Part shown: in pieces, positions 37,201 through 46,600 of the stretch
How positions within the stretch are numbered: the stretch's first letter is position 1
Layout of the letters: each line of letters starts with the position of its first letter
Origin: Hymenolepis diminuta
Lineage: Eukaryota; Platyhelminthes; Cestoda; Cyclophyllidea; Hymenolepididae
Direction of reading: 5' to 3'
Assembly (NCBI GenBank): GCA_900708905.1
Contig: CAADRB010000100.1
Coordinates: 86,221-150,220, forward strand
Length of the DNA stretch: 64,000 bases
Notes under the pieces: model-generated
What the model was told of the DNA's origin: nothing
The model's database searches: none
The model's input: the letters and a program-made list of their open reading frames with translations, nothing else
Position numbers and translations under genes: made by a program

Positions 37201-39625
37201 TTTAGGTAATTAACATGTGTACATTAACTCTCCACTCCAAGTTATGTCAGGCAAAGGAGTTGCGCTCTGTAGCTCCTATGATGAGAAGCCCGCATTTTGT
37301 TGTCACCACCTTGACCAATTCTTACCAGTGCAGTTGGTCCCACGTTTTTTTATTTACAGCCATAAATACCGGGCCCGTGACCTCTGATTTAGGAAACAAA
37401 CAAGTTGGTCTCTACAACACCGTCAAAACTTCTCAATTTATGTTTTACATATTGGCCAGTGTGTCTCTTAACTCTCTAGCACATTTGACATTCAGTACTG
37501 AATTGTAGACTACAGAGCGTTGCTTGTTCCTCTGAGTCACTTTGTAAGAAATGACATTTAAAGGGCAGAAGTAGCTACAATTCATACTAATCATCATCTA
37601 TCATGGTGAAGATAAATTACTGTTAGCCAGATCTTTTGTTTAAATGTAACTCTGTTAATTTGAATTAAAGGATTCAGTTTTTCAGATCGGTGATAGAATG
37701 TAAGTATTAATTTTAAAATTATTTAAAGCTAGTTATACTGTTAAAATTCATCTAAAATCAATAGATTTTAGTAAGAGAGGCAATGAAAGTGTTGCGTCTT
37801 CAAAACGATTTTAGTTTAACAATGGCTATCAATAGTGAGGTCTTTTAATGTGACTGGCTGTTAGAAGTTAAACCACCGTCAAAACGCTGACAGTTTTGTT
37901 CATTCTTCGATTCTGGATTAATCGTCATAATGCCAAGAGCGCAATACTCCATATGTGTCTTATCACTAATAATGATATCAGAGCATGCAGATTCCATTCC
38001 ACATTCTATCATTAGACCTGATGTGACACGTACTAGACGTTGACTTAACATGATTTTGCGAACCTTTGATATTTCTCACCGTACTGTTTTTCTAATATGG
38101 ACTACTGATTTACACGATCTGCTAATTGTTTCTATTAATGTTCCATTTTCACCTCATTTCTAGCTGATATCGCTGAAGAGGTTCCAGGCATCGAAATGCG
38201 GATGGCGAAAGTTAACCACTCCGGTGGAATTCCCACTTAGCTCTTTGGATATGCGTCCATACCTATCGGAAGATGTGAGGATTAAGGAAACAATCTACGA
38301 TCTCTATGGTGTAGTGAATCACACAGGCACCCTTAACGAAGGCCATTACTACGCCCACATCAAATCTGAGTCGAATGGCCTCTGGTTCAGAGTCAATGAT
38401 GTTCAGTTCAATGTAAGTTTCGGCTCAAAATAACCTTTTAGTAATATTTATGATCGAAACAATAGGAGATGTAGATTTGAATACTAACAGCCTGCATCTA
38501 GCGTGGGGAATTATTGCATTTAAACTTAGGTGCATATGCATAATTTTCCATGTTTCCATCTTTTTCAGATAAGGAGATAAAGAGCCGTTTTTGGTGAAGC
38601 CTTGAAATTTTATCTTAAAATATTTCTGGATTCCCTTTAAGTAGTTTTTCAACTACTTAGCGGAGCTAAGCTAAAATTTTGATTATCTTGTCTCCGTTAT
38701 GTTGAGAGCCTGCAAACTGTTTAATATTATTTAAAAATATTCTGCTTTGGGATTATTCTTAATCTTTGGAAGAAAAAAACCGAATTAAAGTTGCACGATC
38801 GATTACCATCATTATACAGTAGCTCAATAAGCACTGGATGTCGAGCAGAATTTTGATCGATTGTCCAAGGGACGAATAACGAATTTTACATCTGGTAATG
38901 TGGATCACCCATTAAGTGAATGCCATATAACCCTAAACCAGAAAGTCGAAAAATAACTTCTTTTTGTTGACCTTTCACAATGAACATGTGTAACATTTTT
39001 TTACCTTGTTTTCGATGTATAGTAATATGATAATACTTCTAACATCATGAACGCCCCAAATGAAAAAGAATGCGGGTATAGAATATTGGAATGAAAGGGT
39101 TGTAAGTTAAGCTAGTTCAAACGATATTAAAATTATTTTTCACGACAATTTTAGTTAAATATAACTATGTAATGGTTTAAAATCGACCCAATATATGGTT
39201 ACTTGTAAATTTGATCATCTCGAGCTCGTTAGTAATGTTTTCTAGCATTCATCTTGAATAAATGAGAACCATCCATAAGTATTCCTGGCAAAAAATCCGT
39301 ATCCCCACTTGTGTTTGTCCCTAATTTCGCTAGTTCCACAATGATGGGTATCGAACCCGTGATTTCTGATTTTGTAAATGTATATATTTACCATAACACC
39401 ATCGATTCATCAGCTAGAGTTTAAGGATATTACTACACTGAGACACTATTGTTGGTCACTTTATTTTGATAAGAGTAAAGTAATACACGGTTTTATAATG
39501 TTTATTTTTAAATTCTTAGTGTGTCCATGATGTGTCTTTTTCTGCTTTTCTTTCAGGAAATACCCATACAGAGCGTTGTGACGCCGGACGCCTACGTCCT
39601 CTTTTACCAACGACGCACGAAGTGA
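25203..39625 (+). CDS. USP32: USP32-type ubiquitin carboxyl-terminal hydrolase (EF-hand, DUSP-like, Ubl-like, USP)
   Basis: A deubiquitinase that cleaves ubiquitin from substrates by a Cys/His/Asp thiol protease mechanism. Exons: 25203-25295, 27291-27415, 27453-27558, 27600-27706, 27749-27902, 27932-28063, 28107-28214, 28328-28425, 28499-28534, 28687-28770, 28837-28901, 28970-29038 (end uncertain), 30014-30071 (uncertain), 30219-30452, 30521-30836 (end uncertain), 30911-30976, 31048-31602, 31643-31690, 31733-31856, 31896-31971, 32016-32207, 32248-32422, 32493-32644, 35807-36066, 36258-36341, 36406-36541, 36613-36807, 38164-38412, 39557-39625. Apart from the three flagged, phases agree at every junction. 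EF-hand plus DUSP/Ubl plus USP is the USP32 arrangement (USP4/11/15 lack EF-hands). About 1,330 residues are visible against about 1,600 in the human protein. The initiator ATG was not found, and the human C-terminal extension with its prenylation box is absent. Confidence 0.85.
27291..28534 (+). CDS. USP32: USP32 EF-hand region (eight exons)
   Basis: Eight small exons separated by introns of 37, 41, 42, 29, 43, 113 and 73 nt. They encode an EF-hand array as in USP32: [52 protein letters not shown], then one canonical calcium loop [12 protein letters not shown] (D1, N3, D5, D9, E12 all present; 28128-28163), then [18 protein letters not shown], which lacks a canonical loop. The second canonical loop of the human protein is not seen. 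Every junction keeps frame, and reading through the introns meets stops. Confidence 0.85.
28630..28646. repeat. (CT)n microsatellite in USP32 intron
   Basis: About eight CT units within the intron 28535-28686, forming part of a pyrimidine-rich stretch ahead of the acceptor at 28686. Confidence 0.9.
28687..30071 (+). CDS. USP32: USP32 EF-hand/DUSP junction exons, 3' part uncertain
   Basis: Exons 28687-28770, 28837-28901 and 28970 onward encode [30 protein letters not shown] and [20 protein letters not shown]. This aligns with the human segment leading into the DUSP domain, where GHNWFIISM opens the domain. The tryptophan-rich continuation is not recognisable. The exon must end at a phase-2 donor (A|GTACCG after WYLFPLK, 29038) or a phase-1 donor, whereas the next clear exon (30219) starts in phase 0, so a bridging exon is required. 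The open frame at 30014-30071 ([19 protein letters not shown]) fits both phases but has a weak donor. Junctions in this stretch need transcript data. Confidence 0.55.
29039..30013 (+). other. USP32 intron holding a PDCD10-like pseudogene fragment
   Basis: AT-rich intron of about 1 kb (boundaries uncertain). The stretch 29640-29930 is the decayed PDCD10-like copy listed separately. The flanks are featureless. Confidence 0.5.
29640..29930 (+). pseudogene. decayed PDCD10/CCM3-like sequence, copy D1
   Basis: One frame (29649-29840) reads [18 protein letters not shown] and [18 protein letters not shown], resembling PDCD10 around its VEVNF motif and following acidic-proline segment. After a frame shift comes [20 protein letters not shown], homologous to copies at 41230-41400 and 52985-53075 and similar to the PDCD10 helix with IASAIKELLD. 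No ATG-to-stop gene survives. Assignment to PDCD10 is inference from motif order; the relationship among the three copies is seen directly. Confidence 0.4.
30219..30976 (+). CDS. USP32: USP32 middle region: basic linker and rest of DUSP-like segment
   Basis: Exons 30219-30452, 30521-30836 and 30911-30976. The first gives [18 protein letters not shown] and a Lys/Arg/Ser-rich stretch ([20 protein letters not shown]) that could be a nuclear-localisation-like or phosphorylated linker. The second gives [20 protein letters not shown] and ends [10 protein letters not shown], comparable to the LELFP close of the human DUSP domain. An alternative donor AAG|GTAAAG at 30754 (phase 0) would pair with an acceptor at 30921 and skip that end; both models keep frame. 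Domain assignment is weak because the DUSP tryptophans are missing. Confidence 0.6.
31048..31690 (+). CDS. USP32: USP32 Ubl-like segment and a 48-nt microexon
   Basis: A 555-nt exon (31048-31602) encodes [14 protein letters not shown], then [18 protein letters not shown] and [13 protein letters not shown], matching the Ubl-like segment ahead of the USP core in USP32/USP4/USP15. It continues through a Ser/Asn-rich insert and [15 protein letters not shown] phase-1-in, phase-1-out microexon of 48 nt (31643-31690) supplies [16 protein letters not shown]. It joins to [14 protein letters not shown], preserving the T-[EK]-K-G-x-x-GL spacing before the catalytic cysteine seen in the family. Confidence 0.75.
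31733..32644 (+). CDS. USP32: USP32 catalytic domain, cysteine half
   Basis: Exons 31733-31856, 31896-31971, 32016-32207, 32248-32422 and 32493-32644, all in consistent phase, with introns of 39-70 nt. The Cys box [17 protein letters not shown] carries the nucleophile (codon 31771-31773). [15 protein letters not shown] is the QQD box. [27 protein letters not shown] and the following Ubl-like insertion ([20 protein letters not shown]) follow the family order. The first zinc knuckle has four residues between cysteines instead of the usual two. Confidence 0.9.
32645..35806 (+). other. USP32 intron, 3.2 kb
   Basis: Largest intron of the gene, splitting the catalytic domain. AT-rich; open frames at 33719-34207 show no domain. 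No repeat copy recognised. Confidence 0.7.
35807..36807 (+). CDS. USP32: USP32 catalytic domain, inserted segment and zinc ribbon
   Basis: Exons 35807-36066, 36258-36341, 36406-36541 and 36613-36807. They encode [20 protein letters not shown] and [12 protein letters not shown]. Then follow [20 protein letters not shown] and [12 protein letters not shown] (the human enzyme has CAWCPWYRFCRGC and AVDWDP in the same order). The last exon has [15 protein letters not shown] and [13 protein letters not shown], the second cysteine cluster. The acceptor at 36613 was chosen over 36594 because only it keeps the phase-0 frame. Confidence 0.87.
37318..37430 (-). repeat. tRNA-derived SINE-like element, degraded copy
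   Basis: On the minus strand: GACGGTGTTGTAGAGACC (A-box-like), then AAATCAGAGGTCACGGGCCC, the position where a tRNA has variable loop and T arm. Shares ACACCRTC, AAATCAGARRTCACGGG and spacing with the better copy at 39330-39425; the B box has decayed (GGCCCGGTATT). Confidence 0.5.
37845..38051 (-). CDS. unrecognised antisense open frame in USP32 intron
   Basis: 68 codons from [23 protein letters not shown], then [20 protein letters not shown], ending before TAA. Codon and residue use look coding, with three cysteines and balanced charge. No family recognised and no second exon found. Could be a nested gene exon, a relic, or chance. Confidence 0.2.
   Translation of the reverse strand: MLSQRLVRVTSGLMIECGMESACSDIIISDKTHMEYCALGIMTINPESKNEQNCQRFDGGLTSNSQSH
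38164..39625 (+). CDS. USP32: USP32 catalytic domain, histidine half and C-terminus
   Basis: Exons 38164-38412 and 39557-39625. [16 protein letters not shown] corresponds to the LIxHLKRF strand. [12 protein letters not shown] carries the catalytic histidine (38344-38346), and WFRVND carries the Asn-Asp pair (Asp 38398-38400). The last exon adds [20 protein letters not shown] and ends within three residues. The human enzyme has a Ser-rich stretch of over 200 residues between LKRF and this part, and a C-terminal tail with a CaaX box; both are missing here, making the domain compact. Confidence 0.9.
38793..38900 (+). repeat. dispersed repeat family B, copy 2
   Basis: CAATAAGCACTGGATGTCGA, TTGTCCAAGGGACGAATAAC and GAATTTTAC match the middle and end of the 16440 (minus) and 47575 copies. 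Confidence 0.45.
39330..39425 (-). repeat. tRNA-derived SINE-like element, better copy
   Basis: Minus strand: A-box-like TGGTGTTATGG, then a B box GGTTCGATACC within ACGGGTTCGATACCCATC, spaced as in a tRNA. The arms around the A box do not fold into a clean cloverleaf by eye, so it reads as a tRNA-derived element or tRNA pseudogene, not a functional tRNA. Confidence 0.5.
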
Positions 39626-42600
39626 ACATTTTTTTAAAACTTCAAATCGCTTTCATACGTACACTGTGATATCATTTTTTCTCTCAAACTCCGCCTACTC
39701 GTTTCTCACTTCTTGCTAAACGCTATTTTTTGCTACTCTTGTCTGTTCTCTATTTTTTTTCATCCAGAAAGTGGGTTTTCTACTACAGTTTGTGATATTA
39801 AGAATGGAATATTCAAATCAGGGTTGGTTTAAATAACGGCGAAGTTTAACTTCGATATGGTAATGAACAGAATGTGAAATACTTATTTTATTGTCCGTAC
39901 ACTTTAATTATGCAAGAAGTATTCACAAAACTAACTGACAAGCTAGTGCATTTGTGTGGGGTCTTGCCGATTTTTTTGGCAGTACCATTCCCAGGATTTT
40001 GCCATAACTCGAGTGTGTAAAATAAGATCCACACAGATTCTATTCTTATTGGTTAAGTGATGGTTTATTAGGATTTTGTCATATATTCAGTAACCGCTTC
40101 GGTTCTAACGACCTATCCAGAACTGGAGTTATTAGAAAGAAGATGAAATTAGTGATGAATTTTAGAGACAGCTGGGATGGGAAAGAACAAAATTAATATG
40201 AACTTTTGGGATTAGAATGAATATTAACGAAAAATGGTCAAAGATGCCTTAGATTTGTTTGGTGATGATAGTATCTTGAGTACTAATTGCACCTGTCATG
40301 CTCTCATCAACTTCGATGTGTCAGTTACAGATTAGGGAAATTATATACTCGCAAAGTAACTAGGCAAGGCCTCGTTGCATCCTCTAAGGTTTAGACACAA
40401 CTTAAAGACAAGCATTAATTCAACTTGTACAACAAATTATACTCAGACAGACTTTCTCTGAACATGCGAACGATTTTTGGGGAGGAAATTTTCTTTGACT
40501 TTTCTATTTCTGTTTTTGTATGGGCCTTGTAGTAGGAAATATTATTCAATTGCACAGTAGTTGTGTGCAATTTTCTCAGTCGTGGTTGTTAATAGCGATA
40601 GTCATATGAATTATCAAAAAAGAGTGTTTGTGTCAAACCTCAGATGCATCAAGTAATAATTTGAGGAAACCAAGCAACGGTCATGATTCTTCAAAACGAG
40701 ATTTTTAAGAAACATTGGCTGCAAATGACTATGAGAAACGTATTATTGGTGTTCTGAAGCACACCTTGGCTGTCATTTCTGAAATGGTGAAAAATCCTGT
40801 AGAGAAAGTAAGGTAATAATAAGTGATACTTTGTATTTAAAGACTTGAACGTCAATGGCGAGACTTTCAGTTCACACACCTGCTAAATTCGACATTTGTC
40901 GGAGCACTTTCAGTGAATGGAATGACCAATGGCGTTGGTTAATAGCGTTCAAAAAGGATGACTAAATGTTAATTTCTTATCAGATATTCCAGGGAACTGG
41001 CCCTCTGTCCATGATAAGTGTTGAAAAGATTATTCCTGCAAAGTACTTGCGGATGATTATGCTTTGAATTCATTGGCCCGAGATGTTGATTTCAATAAAA
41101 GTACATTCTGAATGTCATTGTATTGTTCCAATAATAATAAAATTAATATAAAGCTACACTTAATCCGCCTGTTTTATGGTAAATAATTTACTATATGACT
41201 ATCTTTTGAGATTGGTTACAATTTGCTCCACTTGTCGAAGCTTTACAAGTTACTTTTTGAGAAGGTTTTCTTCATCCTTTACCTTCCTCTCCATTTGGTA
41301 ATTTTAATATCTTTAAAGCTATACATCTTTATGTCCAAATCGTACTTGCAATACGAACATTAATTGATGGTTTTTATTCATCAAGTGAACTTAACAAGAA
41401 TGTGACTATCACATTATCTGAATTTTTTATTTGCATTTTCTGTTATGTTAATGTAGATATTAGAATAATATTGCGATTCTATTTTTTCCAGTTTCAGTTG
41501 TACCTTTTTAAACTGTTAGCTGATCCTGCTTGGATAAAGTTCGCTGTTAGTGGCTGTGCCTATATCTCCATGGTAGGGTTGCTAATGGTAATAAGAGTAA
41601 TGAATGTCAACATTAGAATAAACGTTCAATAAAATATTCGAAGTTTATTTCTCTCTCTAAGAACACGGAAAACTTAGTCTATAAGTCTCCAGGTCAGTTG
41701 AAGAAAGCTATTTTCCAACATCTATGGTAGCCTCTTTCACAGGAAACATGCATTTTGATACTTGAAGCTTCATCAGCGTATTTTCCTATACGGTGGATCA
41801 TGACACTTATCGCTGTTAGACATCGAATAAGTGAACTCTGAATTTCTAGACGTTGAAGGCTACGCCGTCGTACTTAAGTAAATCACAAACTTTTACTATT
41901 ACATGATATGAACCGCATTTATTTCTTTATTCCTATTCCTATTCAGCTTCTCAATGATAAAATTTAATCCTAATACATTTACTTAAAAATAGGTCCTGAA
42001 CATTGCAGAACGTGAGGAATTTCTACTTTGCATGTGATGGGTTCACGCTCTTAGAATTGTATGTAGGGTGGTCCTACCAGAGCCATCAGATTTAATATCC
42101 TAGAATCGACCCATTGTCTTCCAATTCTGAGACAACCACCTATTCTAGAGCCCTCAAACCTCATTAGTTATTGATAGATTTACAGATATTCAAACTCGTG
42201 GACTTATCTAGAGACTGATAATAATTCCCGAAGTGTGATTTCTTGGGAATAGAAACTAAAGACCTTTTTCAATGGTAATCCGCGTTCTGCTATCCTTTCT
42301 AGACTACTTTCAGCCAATACGGCTGGGCATACCGTACACATAAGTATTAAATCCTAGACCCGAAATTTTAAATCGGGTAACTTTCTAGATTTAAAAAATC
42401 CTATCATTCGCTACTGAAAAAAACCTTCCCTACACTGAACACTTTTTGTTTCAAAGTAATCAGAACACAATATAAGAAATTTAAATTGAAAATTTATAGA
42501 CATTCATGCATGAGTGATAAGTGCATTAAGTAAATAAGTAGTGGTAGTTACTGGTATGTTTTTGAAAGGGACAGAGAATTTGTGCATTCAAATCGTAATC

Positions 42601-42785
42601 ATAATGTTGTATCACAGTTGGTCGCAACCGTATTAAGGCATTTTGGTGGAATGTGTAGCTCTTTTTGGGTGTAAACAATGAGTGTAAAGTCTAACTTGAA
42701 ATACAAATAAGGTGGCTCGGTGCAGATCTCCGCTTAATTGGAAAGACTTCATGGACAATTTGAGTTTGTGCAAACAGTTCAGTTA
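39626..42785. other. convergent intergenic region between USP32 and GAS2-like genes
   Basis: Carries both 3' UTRs. I could not pin a poly(A) signal for either gene: no AATAAA occurs close after the USP32 stop. PDCD10-like copy D2 lies at 41230-41400. Confidence 0.5.
41230..41400 (+). pseudogene. decayed PDCD10/CCM3-like sequence, copy D2
   Basis: Frame reads FKAIHLYVQIVLAIRTLIDG. Aligned with copy D1, most differences are silent or conservative (KAIHL/KAMHL, QIV/EIV, IRTLID/IRTLMD), indicating coding ancestry. Upstream DNA (GAAGCTTTACAAGTTACTTT) also matches D1 (GAAGCTCCAGAGATATCTTT) but carries a TGA. Confidence 0.4.
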
Positions 42786-43637
42786 TCAGGCTAAACTGCT
42801 CTTTGAATAAGCACTAGGCCCCACGGATTTCGACCTCAATTCCGACACTGTGAGAACTTTTGCAGGTCTAGGAATCCGCGAGCCTTCTGCAGGCATTCTT
42901 GCTACTGAAGACCGTCGAATTTCTGCTGACCCAGATGGTTTCAAAGTTCTTTGTGATTCCCGTTTTGTTGTAGCGGTATTGGTTGGAGCTTTAGCTGCAA
43001 CGGGTTTATCATCTGTGTAGATAATCTTCTTTACAGTGTTCACTGAATTTCGACGCCTCATTGCTGGTGTATTATTATTTTCAGTTACATTATTCTCGGG
43101 ATGCTTCAGAGAAGCCCGTCTCTTCATATTAGTAGCAGGTGGATTAACAATTTTTGGAGCAGTTGTATTGCGTTTGGTATTCGCTGATAAGCGCTCAAAC
43201 ACGTCCGTTTTGGATGTGTTGGCTGGCTGTCGAGATCGAGGAGTTGCGTTAGCACTCGTGGAAATATCGGAAATTGATTTTGCTCTCTGATTTGCACTTA
43301 TATCAGTACTTCTGGTAGGTTGAGAAGTAGTAGGTTTGCTGAATCTTCTAGCTGTAGAAAGTCCAGTAAGAGATACTGTTGATTGGGAAAACTTTCCTAA
43401 ACTGGAAGGTTTTATACCTTTTCCAGCAGTAGATAGATTATGTACTGACGTCGATTTTTCTCTTTTAATACTGTAGGCACTGGCCGAAGTAGGTATTCTT
43501 CGATTTGGAGAATTGGGACCGGGTTTGTAAGGCGAAGGTAAGGGATTGGGCTTAATTTTTGACTTTGCTGGAGATTTCTCCAAAGAAGAATCGGCGATAT
43601 GAAGTGGTTTCACTTTCTCATCAAATCCACTGACAAC
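42786..43637 (-). CDS. GAS2L: GAS2-like exon 6: basic Ser/Pro-rich tail with SxIP motif
   Basis: 283 codons plus TAG after a TTTCAG acceptor. Strongly basic and Ser/Thr/Asn/Pro-rich ([45 protein letters not shown]), as in the microtubule-binding tails of GAS2L proteins. SRIP at 42870-42881 (residues 946-949), followed by RPAK, fits the SxIP EB-binding motif with basic flanks. Several R-x-x-S sites could be phosphorylated. The plus-strand frame 43036-43290 is antisense shadow. Confidence 0.88.
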   Translation of the reverse strand, partial: VVSGFDEKVKPLHIADSSLEKSPAKSKIKPNPLPSPYKPGPNSPNRRIPTSASAYSIKREKSTSVHNLSTAGKGIKPSSLGKFSQSTVSLTGLSTARRFSKPTTSQPTRSTDISANQRAKSISDISTSANATPRSRQPANTSKTDVFERLSANTKRNTTAPKIVNPPATNMKRRASLKHPENNVTENNNTPAMRRRNSVNTVKKIIYTDDKPVAAKAPTNTATTKRESQRTLKPSGSAEIRRSSVARMPAEGSRIPRPAKVLTVSELRSKSVGPSAYSKSSLA

Positions 43638-46600
43638 CTGAAAGAAGCGAATTGACGGTACAATATGGTGTGAAATGGCTCTGTAAAAGTTTTACTAAAA
43701 CAAAAACAAAAACTTAACTAAATAAATAAAAAGTAACTGATGATTTTTTTGATCAGATATCAATTATACACCGACGGATCTGCGATTTCTGCCACCATTT
43801 GGGCCCATGCGCTTAGAAGAGATGAAAATCTGCTTTCATACATACACCTTTAATGATTGATGCTCTTAGTAGACGACAAAAAACCTTAGTCATTTTAAAT
43901 GTTTACAACAGAGTCAGCTTAACTGTAAAGGCATTATCGAAAACAATATATCCGTAATTTAAGTAGTGAATCATTAATCAGAGCAAAAACATACTCCCCC
44001 GACTTGATTTACTATGGCCCAACATAACCAATTAATGGTCCTTTAAACTGCAGTTGACTTGCCAAATTAACGAATACAAAACAAATGAAGATATTTTTCA
44101 AGTTTAGAACGTCAATCCTAATGATTAAAACTAGAAGGCAGTTGGTATTAACCGACCCATAAATACATCTCAACATATGATATTCAAAATATAATAATGC
44201 CATAAAAACGGCACACGTATACACACGCACAGACCTGGTCAATAACTGGAATTGTTTGAACTTCCGCAGTAGAAGGTGATCTAATTTGTGGAATGCCCTT
44301 ATTTGCAACCTCCGTCCGAGCGAAAATCGATTCTTTTTCGTCCACTTCGATTTGAATTAAGTTATCTATGGGATCCACTGGAGAGGTGGGTGAAATAGCG
44401 GATCCACAATACTTTTCATCCACCTAAAATAAGACATTCAATTTCATTTATTGAAGCATCACTAAGAAATGTCTCTCTTTACTGAATCTCTTTGAAATAA
44501 CCGGAAATTAGAACTTAAAAAAATATACAGTAGGATATGCTAGATGAAAGGTCTAATTTGGGAGTGGCTAAATCGGAAAAGAATATAGCTCCTTTACCAA
44601 TGAAATAGCCTAACATTCTTGCCAGGTTAATAGTCGATGGAAACAACAACTGGCTTGCTAATATCAGCTTGGCAAAAAAGACCACACAGACAAATTTTAA
44701 CTATACAACAACGACCCAGCTGTCAGAAAATTGAAAGAATTAAGAGGAAAGAAACAGCCTGTCACTTTACTTAAAATAGGGAAAATATCAAGATTAGAAA
44801 TCGCATTTATGTAAGCATAAACCGTTAACTTGCACTGTTCACCTTATATAGTTGTACGATTAATATATACTTTGTACGAATGAATATTACATAATGGAAT
44901 CCTGCCCTGAATGTCTTGCTAATTAAAGAAACTTTCACAAATTATTTTTCTGAACAATGATCGTTCCGCTAACAGGATGTGCATCGACAATATTTAAACT
45001 CCATGCGATCTGAATTCTTGGCACAGGATTACTGTACCACTGACACGTATTCTTTTTGCTCTTTAATAGAATAAAAGTAAGTTTAAAATTTAATTACAAA
45101 ATCTAGAAAAAAAAACAGTTCTATTATTTTAAAGTAAGACTAAATTATTAGTAATAATTTTTAAATGACAATCCATCTAAATTTGGCAGTTGAATATTGG
45201 GTTCTACTATTTGATTGAAGGAAGAGATGAATCTAATTTCATTCGAGTTTGGAATACATATATTAGTTTTACAAATACACTTTTAATCATACTAAAACAT
45301 CTGAACATGGAAAGAGTACAACGGTCCAATAAGGGGTGAAGGAGAAAGGGTCGAGTACAAGTAGAGATTCAAGTTAGGATATCGAAAGAATATTACTACA
45401 TCGAATTAGGATTAGAAAAAATTTCAATCGAAAGAAAACATGATTTTTCGTTGCCGACCCTCTACATTTAAAATTAAATAGCCTTATCAATATCATATGA
45501 TTTAGGCGTGAAAATCCCTTTATTGAAAAATATGATGGGATAATTTAATGGTCAGATGTATTACAGATCTAATCCGGAAAGTAGCTGGTTTATGACTGAA
45601 CCTGATTACCCATATTGTTGCTAGATTCCGCCATCCGCCTTCCCCTTAATATCCCATCCGATGACTCAGACACACCTGATAGGGATAACTAAATTATTTC
45701 CGACTTACCTAAATCCACCGATTAAGTTACAATTTACCGACAGATATAAATTTAGCGTAATATTTACCTGTTTTATTACCGGTGTAGGAATAAGATCCTC
45801 TATGCTGGAACTTGGAGTTAGGTGTTTCTTCTCTTCCACTTCTTCAGCATTTATGATAAGTTCTTCTTTGGGTTTGGGGCAGTGATGGTTACATTTCGAA
45901 GGTAAATGAGGAACCACTTCGGTTGTAGTATAAACCACTTCCCGTCCCTTCTTCGAAACTTTGAGATTTCCTTCACCTAAAACTGAGACTGAATCACCAT
46001 TTCTAGCTCCAGATTGCCGATGTCCATTCGAAACAGCATTCACAAGATCCGATATATTTGACATATCCACCATACCATCGTCCACAGAATGTGGATGGTT
46101 CTTTTTGAAGTAAGATCGTTTATCGGTTGATGTAGGACTATCTACAAAAGAGAGAAACATTAAGTTCAATAAGTCCTTCTTTTACAGTGGCCTGCTTTGC
46201 AAAATTATAAATGCCTCGTTGCGTTTACTGTTTGTGTTTGTCCTAGTAGCAATTGTGAAAATTAACCCGCTGTGAAATTACAATCACACTCGTATATGGG
46301 AAATTAGTTAGTAAGCGTAAAATGGATATACACAGAAGGCATTCCTTTTGGGTCAAGTTCATGCACGATCTCTCATATTCCAATATGTCATGCAATTTAT
46401 GTGAATTTGTGTAGCACAGAAGTCGGCATTTTCATAGCAATCACTTGTCTACGAATAATAATTACCCCCACAGAAAGTGAGTCACACTCTGACTGCATAA
46501 CTTTCAACACCCGTACTTGTACTTATGTTTATAGCAAAAGCCAGACACTACATTTTCCTGTTAGTCCGTGAATATATAACTTATATAAACTGTTTCACCA

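Larger units (their letters stand above)
36808..38163 (+). other. USP32 intron with a SINE-like copy and an antisense open frame
   Basis: Holds the degraded tRNA-derived copy (about 37318-37430, minus) and the unrecognised minus-strand frame 37845-38051. The rest is AT-rich. Confidence 0.6.
38413..39556 (+). other. last USP32 intron with two repeat copies
   Basis: Contains a family B copy (38793-38900) and the better tRNA-derived copy (39330-39425, minus). Confidence 0.6.

Noticed and set aside
39330..39425. Functional tRNA gene
   Set aside because: The B box is good, but no clean acceptor stem or anticodon arm can be paired by eye, and a degraded sister copy exists nearby.
43036..43290. 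Plus-strand 84-codon frame opposite the GAS2-like last exon
   Set aside because: Shadow of the Ser/Lys-rich tail on the other strand; hydrophobic composition follows from reverse-complementing it.
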